A DNA stretch of 64,000 nt from Owenia fusiformis (lineage: Eukaryota; Annelida; Polychaeta; Sabellida; Oweniidae). Both the position numbers and the translations under genes were made by a program. Under the pieces are notes generated by a model. That model had not been told where the DNA came from. It ran no database searches and saw only the letters and a program-made list of their open reading frames with translations. Within the stretch, counting starts at the first letter, position 1, and every line of letters starts with the position of its first letter. This document shows positions 1 through 12,511 of this stretch, piece by piece. The DNA lies in contig CAIIXF020000006.1 of NCBI GenBank assembly GCA_903813345.2, positions 27,101,936 to 27,165,935 on the forward strand, given 5' to 3'.

Positions 1-10
1 TTGAGATAAT

Positions 11-487
11 TCATATTATGGCATCAACTTTGACAAGTTGGTTCATCCAGTTGTCAGGTAAGAGATTTTCAGGTAATTCATTTTCTTCCTGATCTTCAAC
101 GTTTGGTGTAATGGTGTCATCAACTGGTTCAAATTCATTGTCGCTTTCAGCAACATCATCGTGCTGATGGGTTGGACAGTTCTCACACACACCTTTGCGG
201 CACTTACATGAACTTCCACAAATGAGATCCTGTTTCTTACAACTACATCTCATTGAGTCACACGCTCCTTTACAACTACAAGCAACAAGCTCCATTATTT
301 CTTGTGGGGCAGGACTGTTTTCTATCCACTTAATTTGTAGTTTATTCCCTTTGAATGTCCAACCATGTAATGTGGGGGATTGATAATCAATCATTGATTT
401 GCCTGCGTTTCGCCAAATATAGGCCTGATAGTTGGCTCTATTTATATGGAGAATGAGAGCATCCTTTGTTGGTGGTAAATGCTTTGA
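11..487 (-). CDS. Terminal exon of a CXC (tesmin/TSO1-like) cysteine-rich protein, partial
   Basis: The reading frame is open from a possible acceptor (CAG at 488-490) to a TGA at 11-13; the first in-frame ATG is at 392-394, but upstream residues such as NRANYQAYIW in the same frame suggest the exon begins earlier. The core is a dense cysteine cluster spaced C-x-C-x3-C-x4-C-x-C-x6-C-x3-C-x-C-x4-C-x2-C, the pattern of one CXC repeat, preceded by a short aromatic region and followed by an acidic tail. CXC domains bind DNA in tesmin/TSO1/LIN54 proteins. Single-CXC proteins of this layout are, from memory, common and multicopy in invertebrate genomes, so this may belong to a mobile element rather than a conserved host gene. 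The N-terminal exons are not found; the gene would have to continue upstream through the adjoining tandem array. Confidence 0.55.
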   Translation of the reverse strand, partial: SKHLPPTKDALILHINRANYQAYIWRNAGKSMIDYQSPTLHGWTFKGNKLQIKWIENSPAPQEIMELVACSCKGACDSMRCSCKKQDLICGSSCKCRKGVCENCPTHQHDDVAESDNEFEPVDDTITPNVEDQEENELPENLLPDNWMNQLVKVDAII

Positions 488-1358
488 CTGTATTTTATAT
501 TTATCTACAAACTTCCAAGATGGCCGCCAGAATGCAAGATGGCTATCGGAAAGTTAATCAGCTCTATAACTTCTTACCATGTAACATGTGTGAAAATTTG
601 AAGTAAAACTGTTACGTGGTTTTCATGGAATCATGATGACAAGATTTATCTAAAAACTTCCAAGATGGCTGACGGAATGCAACATGGCCACCGAAAAGAT
701 AGTCAGCTCTAGAACTTCATACCATGTAACATGTGTGAAAATTCGAAGTAAAACTGTGAAGTGGTTTTTCTGGAATCTTGATTACAAGATTTATCTATAA
801 ACCTTCCAAAATGGCCGCCAGAATGCAAGATGGCTACTGAAAAGTTATTCAGCTCTAGAACTTCATACCATGTAACATGTGTGAAAATTTGAAATTAATC
901 TGTTAGGTTGTTTTCCTGGAATTACGATGACAAGATTTATCCCAAAATTTCCAAGATGGCCGCCAGAATGCAAGATGGCTGCCGAAAAGTTATTCACCTC
1001 TATATTTTCTTACCATGTAACATGTGTGGAAATTTGAAGTAAATCAGTTTGGATTTCCTGAAATCGTGATGACAAGATTTACCTTAAAACTTCCAAGATG
1101 GCTGCCAGAATGCAAGATGGCCACCGAAAAAATAATGAGGTCTAGGACTTTTTACCATGTTACATGTGTGAACATTTGAAGTACATCTGTTAAGTGGTTT
1201 TTGTGGAATCGCGATGACAATATTATCTCAAGATGGCCGCCGGAATGCAAGATGGCCGCCGCAAAGTTAATCAGCTCTAAAACTTCTTACCATGTAACAT
1301 GTGTGAAAATTTGAAGTAAATCCGTCTGATGGTTTACCTGGAATCGAGATGACAAGAA
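485..1358. repeat. Tandem array, ~145 bp unit, about six copies
   Basis: Successive units begin with CTTCCAAGATGG near 512, 657, 803, 948 and 1090, with a shortened sixth unit near 1228. Each unit also carries the phrases CCATGTAACATGTGTG and TTTGAAGTAAA. Every unit has two copies of AAGATGGC about 20 bp apart. The first unit directly abuts, and reads through in frame with, the CXC exon on the minus strand. Units differ by scattered substitutions, so the array is not very recent. Confidence 0.9.
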
Positions 1359-2956
1359 AGTGAGATATCAGAATGCCACCTTGTCTAACCCCGTTTTGGT
1401 GCCTTTTGCCCCTGTTTACATCAATAGAAGAGGTGTTTTCTTTAAGAGGGAAGTCTGTTCTTTCAAACGGTATAATCATTTCATGTGGGAAAGTACCGGA
1501 CAACAAAACTTTTTTTCAGAGGGTCCAGATCAGGGACTATATTTCTCTATTTCTAAAAAATAGAATCATACATTCGACCACCACTAATCAATATATATAC
1601 ATTGAAACCTGTCTAACCCGAACGCCACTTGGACTGGTCAGAAGTGTTCAGATTGGCAGTAGGTGTTTGCATATTTCAAGGCTTTTTAATATGTGAGTAT
1701 ATATGAGATAACAATTTCGGACCGAGAAAAAACGTCTTCACATTGAGAGGTGTTCAGATTCAAGAGGTGTTCGTATGTTCAGGTTTCATTGTAATTGTTT
1801 CGGTCCAGTCGAGTCAAAATTTAGAAGCTACATATACATATACTCATGCATTAATGGAGATAGACACGAGTATCAGATTTTTAAAAATGTCACGTATCAA
1901 GGTCAGAGGCCTCTGTGATGATATCTACAAGAGAAATATGAAGATTCTCCAATTATGGTGATGTGGCACGCGTTGGATTAGAATGCCTGTCGAGAAAATA
2001 ACATCTGTAATCAACCACAAAATTTGCGCAAACCGCATCCTGTCGACATGGAATACCAACTGCAGATAGGATCCATGTTTCGATATTCAATTTGTTGTGT
2101 CTAGTTAACTATGCACATGCATGTTTGGTTGAGATCGAGGCCATCATGCATAGTTGCAGGCACATTGATTGATATCCCAGTGTCGCTCATGCATATAGCG
2201 GCATAACATTATAACTTTCTTATTAGGTGTATGGTTGCATGACCAAGCTGCCTGGACCGGTGTAAAAGAAATTATGGTCCCCTGGGGATTATGGTCCCCT
2301 TTCTTAAAGGCCCTTACTGGCCCTGATTGTTGATACGATAATAAGGGAAAGAGTTGTATTTAGGTCACCTCTATACTAAAGTGGAGTGGCATAGTAGAAT
2401 TTTACACTCTCAAAATACATACTAAATACGCGGGCCTTAAACTTAGGGAACATAAAAGATGTGTCACGCCTACCCTTGCCCCACCCCCTTCAAAACAATA
2501 ACGCCTGGTTTTGGCGTTTATAGATAGTCTCATAATTGTGCGTAATCAGTATGAGGTTATTGTGTCTTCTTAATTTTGAACACATTCTCAGACAAATTCA
2601 CATTTCAGGGAAGTAAAACAACAGTTGTACGTTTGACCATTGAAATCTTATCTGACGACACCTGGACGAGTTATTTACTGTTTTTATTTGCCTTACATTC
2701 ATGTGGTAAAATTCTTAACATTCCAGAAGTTTTTGGTCTTTGATAATTTAAGGTGTAGATCTCTGATAACGTAGAGAAATACGGTCAAACCTGATAAAGT
2801 CTAGAAGGGGGTAAATTCAATAATCGTACTCAAAAACAAGATAGTAAAAAACTCTCTTAGTAGCATGAAAGAAATAGGCTAGATTAAATTTTATTAATTG
2901 AGTACGGAACGGGTAGTTGAAATACATGCAAGGTTATGGACCGGTAATAAATCAAC
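1359..2956. other. No gene recognised
   Basis: Short open frames occur on both strands but none resembles a known family or has splice signals that join them. A local duplicated phrase ATTATGGTCCCCT appears twice near 2270-2300. Confidence 0.5.
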
Positions 2957-2958
2957 TA

Positions 2959-3162
2959 CTGTATAAGTGGTAATTTTGCCTAATCATTTAATTTGCCTAT
3001 TGCCTAATTTTTAACAGGTTCGGAAAATTAAATGTCGGATATTTTGTCCTCATAATGTTATCCAATGGGAAGTTTCTTGTCATTAGGAAAATTAAACTCA
3101 AGAAATTGAAATATTTGACCATTCGGCAAATTAACCACTCGGATTAAATACCACTTATACAG
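2959..3162. mobile_element. 204 bp MITE with TA target duplication
   Basis: The ends are a perfect 14 bp inverted repeat, CTGTATAAGTGGTA at the left and its complement at the right, flanked on both sides by TA (2957-2958 and 3163-3164). TA duplications and a coding-free 200 bp body fit a Tc1/mariner-mobilised miniature element. The interior repeats GCCTAAT and GGAAAATTAA-type phrases. Confidence 0.8.
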
Positions 3163-3423
3163 TATTTTATTCATTGTGACTTAACATGTTATGTTAGAAT
3201 TATAGATAAATATAAGCTATAAATAATTCACTATTCTACAATAAATATATCTTTACACAGGTATTTTTTAAACGCGAATCTAAATATTGAATTGATAAGC
3301 TCTGATTGTTGGAAAGACAAGTTTAAATTCAAAATCACAATACAATAGAGAAATACAAATTGATCAATGCCAGGATGTAAATTCTCAGTGCCAATTCGAG
3401 AAAGAGTCGAAGGCAAATATACA

Positions 3424-6308
3424 AAGCCGGCTTTCAAAGCCGGCTTTTAAAGCCGGCTTCTACAGTACATCAGAAGCCGGCTTCTGGCGTCACCAAGAAG
3501 CCGGCTTTTAAAAACCGGCTTCGAATGACTTACAGAAGCCGGCTTCTGCAGTTACCAAGAAGCCAGTTTTAAAAGCCAGATTCTCTCTCTCAATCATTTT
3601 GTTGTGCATTATGCATCTTATTCTCGTATAATTAGCATGGAAATGAGAAAAAATGAAAATAAGTAAAATTGTAACATATTGCAAGATTTTTTGCAAAAAG
3701 TAATTTTAACCAAACCTATGGGGGAAATTTAATTCTAAGTAAAAATATCGATGAATTAAATCATGTTCGTTAAATAAGAGTAGATTATGCAATTGCATTT
3801 CTGTTTGATAAAAACGCATCGCTCATTTTACAAAACTGGCTCCAACTTGGAGCCAGTTTGCAAATCAGCTCGCTCCATCTTACACAAGCTATGTAGGGGC
3901 AACCTAGCAACTGGGAATCACGGGATACTGTTTCATGATAATTGTCATGTGCATTATGCATCTTATTCTCGTATAATTTGCATGAAAATGAGAAAAAACT
4001 GAAAAATACGTAAAATTGTAACTTATTTCAAGATTTTTTGGAAAAAGTCATTTCAAGCCAAAACTATGACAGTAAATTGAATTCTAAGCACAGATATCGA
4101 TGAATAAGATCACATTCATTAAATCAGAATAGATTATGCAATTTGCATTTCCGTTTAATAAAAACGCACCGCTCACTTTTCAAAACTGGCTCCAACTTGG
4201 AGCCAGTTTGCAAATCAGCTCGCCCCATATGACAAATGCTATGTAGGTACAATCTGGTAGCTGAGAATCACGAAATACTATCTCACGATTATTTTTATGT
4301 GCATTATGCATGTTATTCTCGTATAATTTGCATGAAAATGAGAAAAAAAACTGAAAAATACATAAAATTGCAATATGTTTAAAGATGTTTTGCAAAAAGT
4401 CATTTCAAGCCAAAACTATGAGAGAAAAATCAATTCTAAGTAAAAAATATCGATGAAGTAGATAATGTTCACCAAATCAGAACAGATTATGCATTGCATT
4501 TCCGTTTAATAAAAACGCATCGCTCATTTTACAAAACTGGCTCCAACTTTAATTTAAAAATTTTTTATTTCTAAGTAAAAATATCGATGAATTAGATCAC
4601 GTTCACTAAATCAGAACAGATTATGCATTGCATTTCCGTTAAATAAAAACGCACCGCTCATTTTTCAAAACTGGCTCCAACTTGGAGCCAGTTTACAAAT
4701 CAGCTCGCTCCATCTTACACAAGCTATGTAGGGGCAATCTAGCAACTGGGAATCACGGGATACTGTCTCACGATTATATTTATGTGAAACGTTGCTAGAT
4801 TGTCCCTACATAGCTTGTGTAAGATGGAGCGAGCTGATTTGTAAACTGGCTCCAAGTTGGAGCCAGTTTTGAAAAATGAGCGGTGCGTTTTTATAAAACG
4901 GAAATGCAATGCATAATCTGTTCTGATTTAGTGAACATGATCTAATTCATCGATGTTTTTACTTAGACTTCAATTTTCTCTCATAGTTTTGTCTTGAAAT
5001 GACTTTTTGCAAAAAATCTTGAGTTATGTTATAATTTTACATATTTTTCAGTTTTCCTTATTTTCATGCATATACGAGAATAAGATGCATAATCCACATC
5101 AAAATTATCGGGAGACAGTATCTCGTGATTCCCCGTGGCTAGATTGTCCGTTAATAGCTTGTGTTTAATGGTGCGAGCTGATTTGAAAACTGGCTCCAAG
5201 TTTTGAAAAATGAGCGGTGCGTTTTTATTAAACAGAAATACAATGCATAATATTTTTGGAATTGATGAACGTGATCAAATTCATCGATATCCATGCTTAG
5301 AATTCAATTTACCCGTATAGTTTTGCAAAAATATGACAATATAAACTATATTCAAAAGCCATCTTCTGCAGTACGTCAGTAACCCTACTATCACACCAAA
5401 CTAGTTCTCACTACGTTCTCGAAAACGGGCTTCAACTGTGTACGAACGGACTGGACCTACTAAGAACCGTTTGGGATCTATTTACAAACTTCATCGAACG
5501 TACTCGAACGGGTAGGTCCTCTAGAACTCAGACAATGCTCACAATGTTCTCGTGGTCGTCACGTTCTACAATTAGAACGAGTGAAAACGTACTAACGACG
5601 AGCTGGACGTACTACGAACGAAACCGTCGTACTTCAATCCTACTAGGGACGTTTTAACAACGAGTTGAACTGTCTGAGGACGTGTTTAGAACGAGGTAGA
5701 ACTAATTGCAAACGGGTTTAAACTGATTAAGAACGTATTTAACACTGTTTATGAACGAGTTAGCAAAAATATAGCTATCACACCAAACAAGTTGCCACTG
5801 CGTTCTCCAAAACTGGTTTTAAACTGTGTGCGAACGGAATGAACGTAGCTGCAACTTTCTAAGGTCTATTTACGAACTTTATGAACGTTCTTAGACGGGA
5901 ATCGATTCAAAATTCGATGGCGACCATGCCGTTCTGTAATCAGGTCATTGACTAGACTAAGACTGTTTAAGAACGAAGAAGCTAATTATTTCAGACATAT
6001 TCCCGACTACAGCCAGATTGAGCCCGTTTTACGACGTTTTCGTAGGACTTGCAAGAATGGGTAAGAACTAGTTTGGTGTGATATGGGGGGTTAGTAAGAA
6101 GCCAGTTTTAAAAGCCGGCTTCTTGTTGACTGTAGAAGCCGGCTTCTGTAGTACGTAAGAAGCCAGTTTGTAAAAGCCGGCTTCTTGGTGACTCCAGAAG
6201 CCGGCTTCTGTTGTCCTTCAGAAGCCGGCTTTTAAAAGCCGGCTTCTTGGTGACTCCATAAGCCGGCTTCTGTAGTACGTAAGAAGCCAGTTTGTAAAAG
6301 CGGTTTTT
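3424..6308. mobile_element. Foldback element of ~2.9 kb with AGAAGCCGGCTTCT arms
   Basis: Clusters of the self-complementary motif AGAAGCCGGCTTCT lie at 3424-3580 and, in inverted order, 6098-6308. Between them is a ~350 bp unit containing the hairpin AACTGGCTCCAACTTGGAGC. It occurs in direct order at 3833, 4183 and (truncated) 4533, again at 4667, and then inverted at 4843 and 5187. The point of symmetry is near 4775. Layered inverted arms built of tandem subrepeats are the hallmark of foldback (FB-like) elements. No transposase frame is visible, so it is non-autonomous. The right arm is interrupted by another element at 5380-6093. Confidence 0.75.
5380..6093. mobile_element. Nested inverted-repeat element with GAACG-rich interior
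   Basis: The ends match as inverted repeats reading TAACCC, then a few variable bases, then TATCACACCAAACTAGTTCT. The right end is the complement at about 6063-6093. A third copy of the terminus, in the left-end orientation, occurs internally near 5776 (TATCACACCAAACAAGTTGC). The interior is saturated with GAACG/CGTTC-type words. It splits a GCAGTACGTCAG...AAGCCAG phrase of the surrounding foldback array that is continuous in sister units, so it inserted after the foldback element formed. No coding potential seen. Confidence 0.75.
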
Positions 6309-6309
6309 G

Positions 6310-8902
6310 CCTTCGAGTACTTCTGGCCAATTCGGACGAGGTGGAACGTTATAATAAGCACGGAAAATAAGTATCTCCGTTAGAGGCCGACCTGGAAGTT
6401 GACATGTCCGATACTGTATTCAATCAAGGTGTATGTGATACAGATGATGTAACACCTCAGCGGATTCTCCAGAGTCTGACCTTCCAAGACCTTTTTTAAG
6501 TATACAAGATAAGAAAACTAGAACCCCGTGCTGCTGTTAACCGCTATATCGCATCGCTCTACACCACATCCTGTGCAAAGCAAATACTCCAAGGAAATTG
6601 AAAGATATCAAACGTTACCAAACTATGAAACACATACGATACCATCTCAATGTTGTTATTTTTACAAGTTATATCTGAGTTTGTATCCTGTGGAACACAT
6701 TGGGTGGGATTTTAGGCTATTCTATGAGAAGGGAAATTCATAAAAAGGCACATCATGATCATCGATCCACGATAGTTATTTTAAGAATTAGATGTTAACA
6801 TATTGTTTCAAAACTCACGCTTGATCGGGAATTTTGGTGAAAATCATACTAACTAGTATACAAAATTAGAAACATTGTATATTACCTTTACGGAGGTGAT
6901 ATTCGATGTTTCTATATCACCTCCTGAACAATATCAAATCTCGATATGTACATCAGATATACAGAGTGTCCATAAAAGTCGCTAAACAATTATGTGTCCA
7001 TTTAGTCCGTGTAACGTGTGAAGAGACCCTGTGGACCTACTTCTTTTTGCTTCATTGGATATAGTTTTCGAGGTCATGTCAGATGTCAAACTGACCTGAT
7101 TGCGAAATTGTTACACTGAATTATTCGACTAAGATCTAGGTCTAAATTAGGTCGACTCATCACTTAGAAAACTGTCTAGGATATCTCCCTAGCGTCGTGT
7201 TAGGCAATCATCGTAAACCTTCATCGTCATAACAACATGTATAGCACGGGGCGCAGTGATTCAATATTCAAATATCCCTGAAAACATACACTTATTTTTC
7301 CCATAAATATGCCATGGTTATTTTTCTGTTGAAAATTAAAAGCTTGTGGAATATCGATCAGCAATGGATGGAATAAACAGATCTAAAGCCAAATAGGTTT
7401 TTCATTTCATTCCGAACATATGATACCAAGAACAAAAGAAGTGTCTGATGTGTTAAAACAATATAGAGAAAAGGGTATACATATTTTTCAAATAATAGTG
7501 TTACCCTTCAAAAGATGACCATTAAATTGACGATGTGTAAAACTTTCAGAATCTTTTGATGACTGATTTATGAGAATCGTGTGTTCAAAAAGTTCACCAT
7601 ATCGATACCCATCCTTTCTTCCATTTCATTCAAAAAGAGAAAGGGAAAAATGCCAAAAGTGGATCCTTACAAAATAGACTTACCATTTCTTCAACACTCG
7701 TGGCCACAATCAGGAAAGTATTGGAAAAGAATTTCAAGAAGAGTGAGGATGAGAGGGGTTTGAGATAAGAAATAGTATAATCGTATTGCACAATCATTAG
7801 TTTCAAACTTTATTGTTGACGGTGTTAGGCGTTCGGCGGTCAGTGTTCGGCGTTCGGCGTCCAACAAATGGCAGAGGGTGAAGGTGTTTTGACAGTTATT
7901 GATAAAACAGCCTTATTATTAGTGGTTTGGTAAACATAAACAAGGCAAGAAAATGTAATTCCAAATTGACAGATATACTAAGACCTCCGTTGCATTTGCT
8001 CTACGGAGGCCTAACGGCGGACGTAGCTTCACAAAATCGATATAGAAAATTTACATTATATTTTATGCTGCCAATTTCTCTCTTTTTGGGGAGCTACGTC
8101 CGTCCTACGATTGCCATAGTTCAAAGTTGACTGAGGCATGAAGCTAGCGGACGGTTACACGTTTAAAGTGATCATCTGTGGCACTGCCATGCTCCATATG
8201 CGATGTGATGCGCATCTGATTTGGTGTGTCTTCTTCCTAAATATCGATCCAGGTGCATTTTGCATTTTCATTAAGAAAGACCGGTTGGTATGAAAATTAT
8301 CAACGATGATCTTTTCCAGGTGTACTGGAATACTCATTCAAAAGGAAAGGCATTCCCTCTTTGGCTACCTTAACCTGTTGAGAACTGATCATAGAAGACC
8401 TTGGAAATCGATACATGATTAATCCACCAGTACATCCTGTGTACATATATCTATTTGAAGGTCATGGATATTATTCCTGACAGTTCTGGAATTTAGAGCT
8501 ATGTCAAATGCGTTAACAAGTGATCATTTTAAAAAAATGAAGGCTCGTGTGAAGGAGATGTTGCAGTGTTGTAATGAATTGTATTAATAAATAGGGATAT
8601 GAAAATATAACACAAGATAAAAATAAAAAAGATGCAAAACTTGATTATGAATATGTGAACTACATAATTTATTAATTATATTATAAAAAGAAGTACAAAA
8701 ACTAATAATGAGTTGAAATTCTCACTGGCCATCATTATATTTTGAAGCTGGCTATATTAAGAACGACATATGAAGTAATTAAAATATATAAAAACTACCA
8801 TCATTAATGAACTAATTACAATATATAATAAAAGTACCATCATCATAACATTTTGAAGTTGATAATATCAATTACATAACATATGAAGTAACTATAATAT
8901 AT
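6310..8902. other. No gene recognised
   Basis: Only short unconvincing open frames. There is a perfect 11 bp stem at 6892-6902 and 6914-6924 (GGAGGTGATAT). A GGCGTTCGGCGGTCAG-type minirepeat lies around 7828-7862; a related inverted phrase recurs near 26650-26683. From 8600 on the sequence becomes very AT-rich and repeats phrases of the following tandem duplication. Confidence 0.5.
7976..8110. repeat. Short dispersed repeat with internal palindrome
   Basis: The perfect inverted pair CGGACGTAGCT / AGCTACGTCCG sits inside a ~130 bp stretch. It resembles the sequence at 49345-49505: both contain GCATTTGCTCTA, then a GGCGG-type run, then ACAAAATC, then CTTTTT before the complementary end. It is probably a small MITE family; the outer limits are not sharply defined. 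Confidence 0.5.
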
Positions 8903-10010
8903 GAGAAATTGCAAAAATAATATTGTTCATGCATATAAAAATAAATGAATTTATGAAATCTGTGAGTATAATATTATATAACATATAACTACAACTTCCA
9001 CTAACTACAATATATAAAAACTACAAAATGAAATATTGTTGAAGCATATAAAAATAAATGAAATTATGATTGTATAATACTGTAATTTGTAATACTTTGT
9101 GACATTTTCTATGATTATGTAAAGAATGAGATTTATAGACTTGATTACCTTGACTAGTATAATTACACCTTTGACTAATCTATGGACAGTACAGCACAAT
9201 ATGTGTAAGTGTCCTACTTGGGTGTTCTATTTACATTAGTTCCTCTGATAATGTAAATGCAACTGCAATTGAGGAGAATATAAGTGGTTTTGAGAGAATT
9301 TCTTTTAGAAAAGGTAAATACTATGTTACTAGGATACATTATTTGTGGCGATAAACTATTTAGAAATCAACTGCAATACAGTATATTGAGAAACATGTAT
9401 AATAGAGAACTTGCTTTGTAGGATTTTGTGCATTCCCTCACAATCTTGCGGTAATTTGAGAAATTACAAAAATAATATTGTTCATGCTTATAAAAATAAA
9501 TGAATTTATGAAATCTGTGAGTATAATATTATATAACATATGTACTAACTACAATATATAAAAACTACAAAATGAAATATTGTTGAAGCATATAAAAATA
9601 AATGAAGTTATGAAGTTTATGATTGTAAATACTGTAATTTGTAATACTTTGTGACATTTTCTATGATTATGTAAAGAATGAGATTTATAGACTTGATTAC
9701 CTCGACTAGTATAATTACACCTTTGACTAATCTATGGACAGTACAGCACAATATATGTAAGTGTCCTACTTAGGTGTTCTATTTACATTAGTTCCTCTGA
9801 TAATGTAAATGCAACTGCAATTGAGGAGAATATAAGTGGTTTTGAGAGAATCTTCTTTTAGAAAAGGTAAATACTACGTTACTAGGATACATTATTTGTG
9901 GCGATAAACTATTTAGAAATCAACTGCAATACAGTATATTGAGAAACATGTATAATAGAGAACTTGCTTTGTAGGATTTTGTGCATTCCCTCACAATCTT
10001 GTGGTAATTT
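8903..10010. repeat. Tandem duplication of a ~555 bp AT-rich unit
   Basis: Copy one runs from about 8903 to 9457 and copy two from 9458 to 10010. They agree almost base for base over long stretches, including GGACAGTACAGCACAATAT and CTTGCTTTGTAGGATTTTGT. Single-base changes and small indels separate them. The pair lies just beyond the 3' end of the Helitron-type RPA gene and may be part of that element's 3' region or its flank. Confidence 0.9.
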
Positions 10011-10368
10011 GTATTGCGAGGATTTTTTGTTATGCTACTTTTGTAAATAATAACACTGGTCTCATACTCCAAATTAAGAAGAGGACACAGCTTTATTGTC
10101 TGTTACACAACAAATCCCTTCATAGAGAAATGTATTTTCTTGACATAAATTTTTTTTTTTTTTTCTAAATACTGTAATCAATTTAACCTTACAAATAGCA
10201 GGTGAAATTACTTATTTTAAATCATAACTGAGTCACAGGATTACCTGTGAAGCTGTAGTAACTACTAGTTATCAGGAAGCAAAACGGCAGCAATAATAAT
10301 GAAATTATAGCAAGTTTTAGCATATTTTTTTGATTGTTGTGATTGCGTTTATGAATCATAGTCACAAG

Positions 10369-12511
10369 TTATGTAAGGAGTGAAATTTTGCTGAAGAAAC
10401 CATTTGGGTGTACATCGTATGACACTTTTTGTCCAATCAGATCAAGTATCGCATCCTCAAGAGCATCTGAGGTCATAGTAGATGGTTGCATATCCTGAGA
10501 GAGTAGAAGGCTGAACATCACTTGCGTAAATACTTTTTTCTGCACATTTGATATGTTCATGTACAAATCAACAGCGTTGGCCTCATTACTTTCATTACAT
10601 TTTGGGCATTTACCATTGATGAGTTTCTTATTGTAGCATTTTGGCTGGATGCAACCACTGTAGATATTCACCGAGGAGACTGAAGTAATTGTTCCTTGGG
10701 GAAGTTTTGGTGTTTCTAATGGTTCATCTGTTGATTCGGCATCGCTCAATTCCTCATCATCAGGGAGAAACTGTAAGCATTGAAAGAATATGTGGTTGAA
10801 ATATATTCAATAACTTGTAATGTATATTAAAGTTTGGCCCTTCTGAAAGCTGTGTTTTACAAGTGAAATTTACTTAAGATAACTTGAATAAAAATGTGAA
10901 TGATTTTGGTCCCTTGGAAAACTGTTATTAGTATATGTGTATTGGTATTGGTTTGGAGTTTTTTAATTGATATTTTATAGTAGAAATTATATAGTGGAAT
11001 GTTTTTTCTTTTTTATAAACCATGGACATTACGTATGGAAAAGCGCACTTATAATAGCATATGTTAACAATACATGTAATATTAATTGATTTACATTGTC
11101 AGATTACCTTGATGTCAGTTTCATTATTGGTATTTATATATTTTGTGGAGTTGTACTCTGCTACTGTAGCTTTTGTTAATGACAGAGTGTCATTTGTTTT
11201 AAATGGTAGGTTTGCTCTTTCAGCCCATAACGATACTTTGACCTTTTGGGAACTTTTGTCTTTGATCACAATCTCTCTGAAGTCTAGAGTTTTCTGACTT
11301 GATCTGATAGTTCTTTGCGACTTTGAATGAACCTATAAATGTAAAAATATAGTGTAAAATACAGAGTATAAAATAGTAATTGTTAGAATTGGTTTGAACC
11401 ATGATAAACTGATTTTTTGAAATGTTTGGTTTAATTTATTTTGCTTTATTTTGTAGTAACAATAAAAATAGTGGCCATAGCTATCTTGGCTCACTTAGAA
11501 CAGCAGAGCGTTAGATGTTGTCCCTAGTTTAGTATGTGGAAATGTGTAGAAAGCTTCCTTTATAATAGCAACAAAAGGCACAATATTGTAGTAAAGTTAT
11601 AAAGTAGTCAATTTACTTCAGTATTGTAAATAGATATACATTATGAAGCAGTTTGTGGATATCTTTGAGAGAAGTGTGATATTTTAATATTAATATGTAA
11701 TTAAGGAAATATAAAATTGATGTTATGCTGATAACTTACCTTAACAATTTTTCCCTTAATGTCCACTCTAGATTTGACTGGGGAAGAGTGAATTTTGATG
11801 ACTGAATCGATGTTTCCTGGTAGATTTCGTGACAGAATTTGTTGTCTCATTTCAGGCGAGATGGTGAGGATTTGCTTCATGAACTGCAGGTTTGTTAGAC
11901 TGGATGCATAGATTGTGGATTTAGAGTAACCATAGTCTTGAATCCTAAAAGCAAAAGAAAGTGCGTAGTGTGAGATAGCTGGAAGAGCCTTAAGATGATA
12001 TTCTGCGTATATTTTTGTGTAGTTGTGGATTTGGTATTATGATGACTAGTAAATAATGACATATATTTTTCTATAATTTAAAACATTGAAATTCCAATAA
12101 AGCAAACATTTGAGTGAATTATGTTAACATCAAGAACATCAACTGAGTTCTTTGTGGAATTATAATGGACATTTTGAAATAAAAATTACTATTTTGAAAT
12201 CAGTTGATTGCTGCATATATAGCCTATGAACTAGTTTATTTGATATGATTATAGTGGATAACGTTATAACTGATTACTTACTTTAAACAGATTGTGTTTT
12301 GCTTCCTGTTGGCTACTTTTGCTGCATTTATAGCCTTTTCTCCAATAAACACAATTTCTTTGTAGCCTGTTTCGTCGGCAAGGTATCCAGTGGCTCTCTG
12401 GGTGTTTTTTCCCTGATTGGAAGTGTGCTGTCTGGTCTCTTCAAGCTTTATGACGTGTCCCATGAGAAACGTTGTACTCAATGTGCTGTCATCTTGTATT
12501 TCATTTAACTT
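10369..12511 (-). CDS. RPA70-like single-strand-DNA-binding protein, four recognised exons, 5' end missing
   Basis: Exons on the minus strand: 12282-12511, 11740-11944, 11108-11332 and 10369-10770. Every junction has AG/GT sites and matching phase (ends in phase 2, 0, 0), giving 353 residues without a stop. Exon 1 has an OB-fold-like stretch (ATGYLADETGYKEIVFIGEK). Exon 3 resembles the second RPA70 OB fold (REIVIKDKSSQKVKVSLWAE, then a strand with AEYNSTKYI). Exon 4 carries a zinc ribbon spaced C-x4-C-x9-C-x2-C, as in the C-terminal RPA70 DNA-binding domain. The open frame upstream of exon 1 meets a stop before any ATG, so a further 5' exon is needed or translation begins at the internal ATG of LMGHVIKL. 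RPA-like genes are known passengers of Helitron/Helentron transposons, and this one follows the Rep-helicase frame on the same strand by about 490 bp. It probably coats single-stranded DNA during transposition. Confidence 0.8.
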
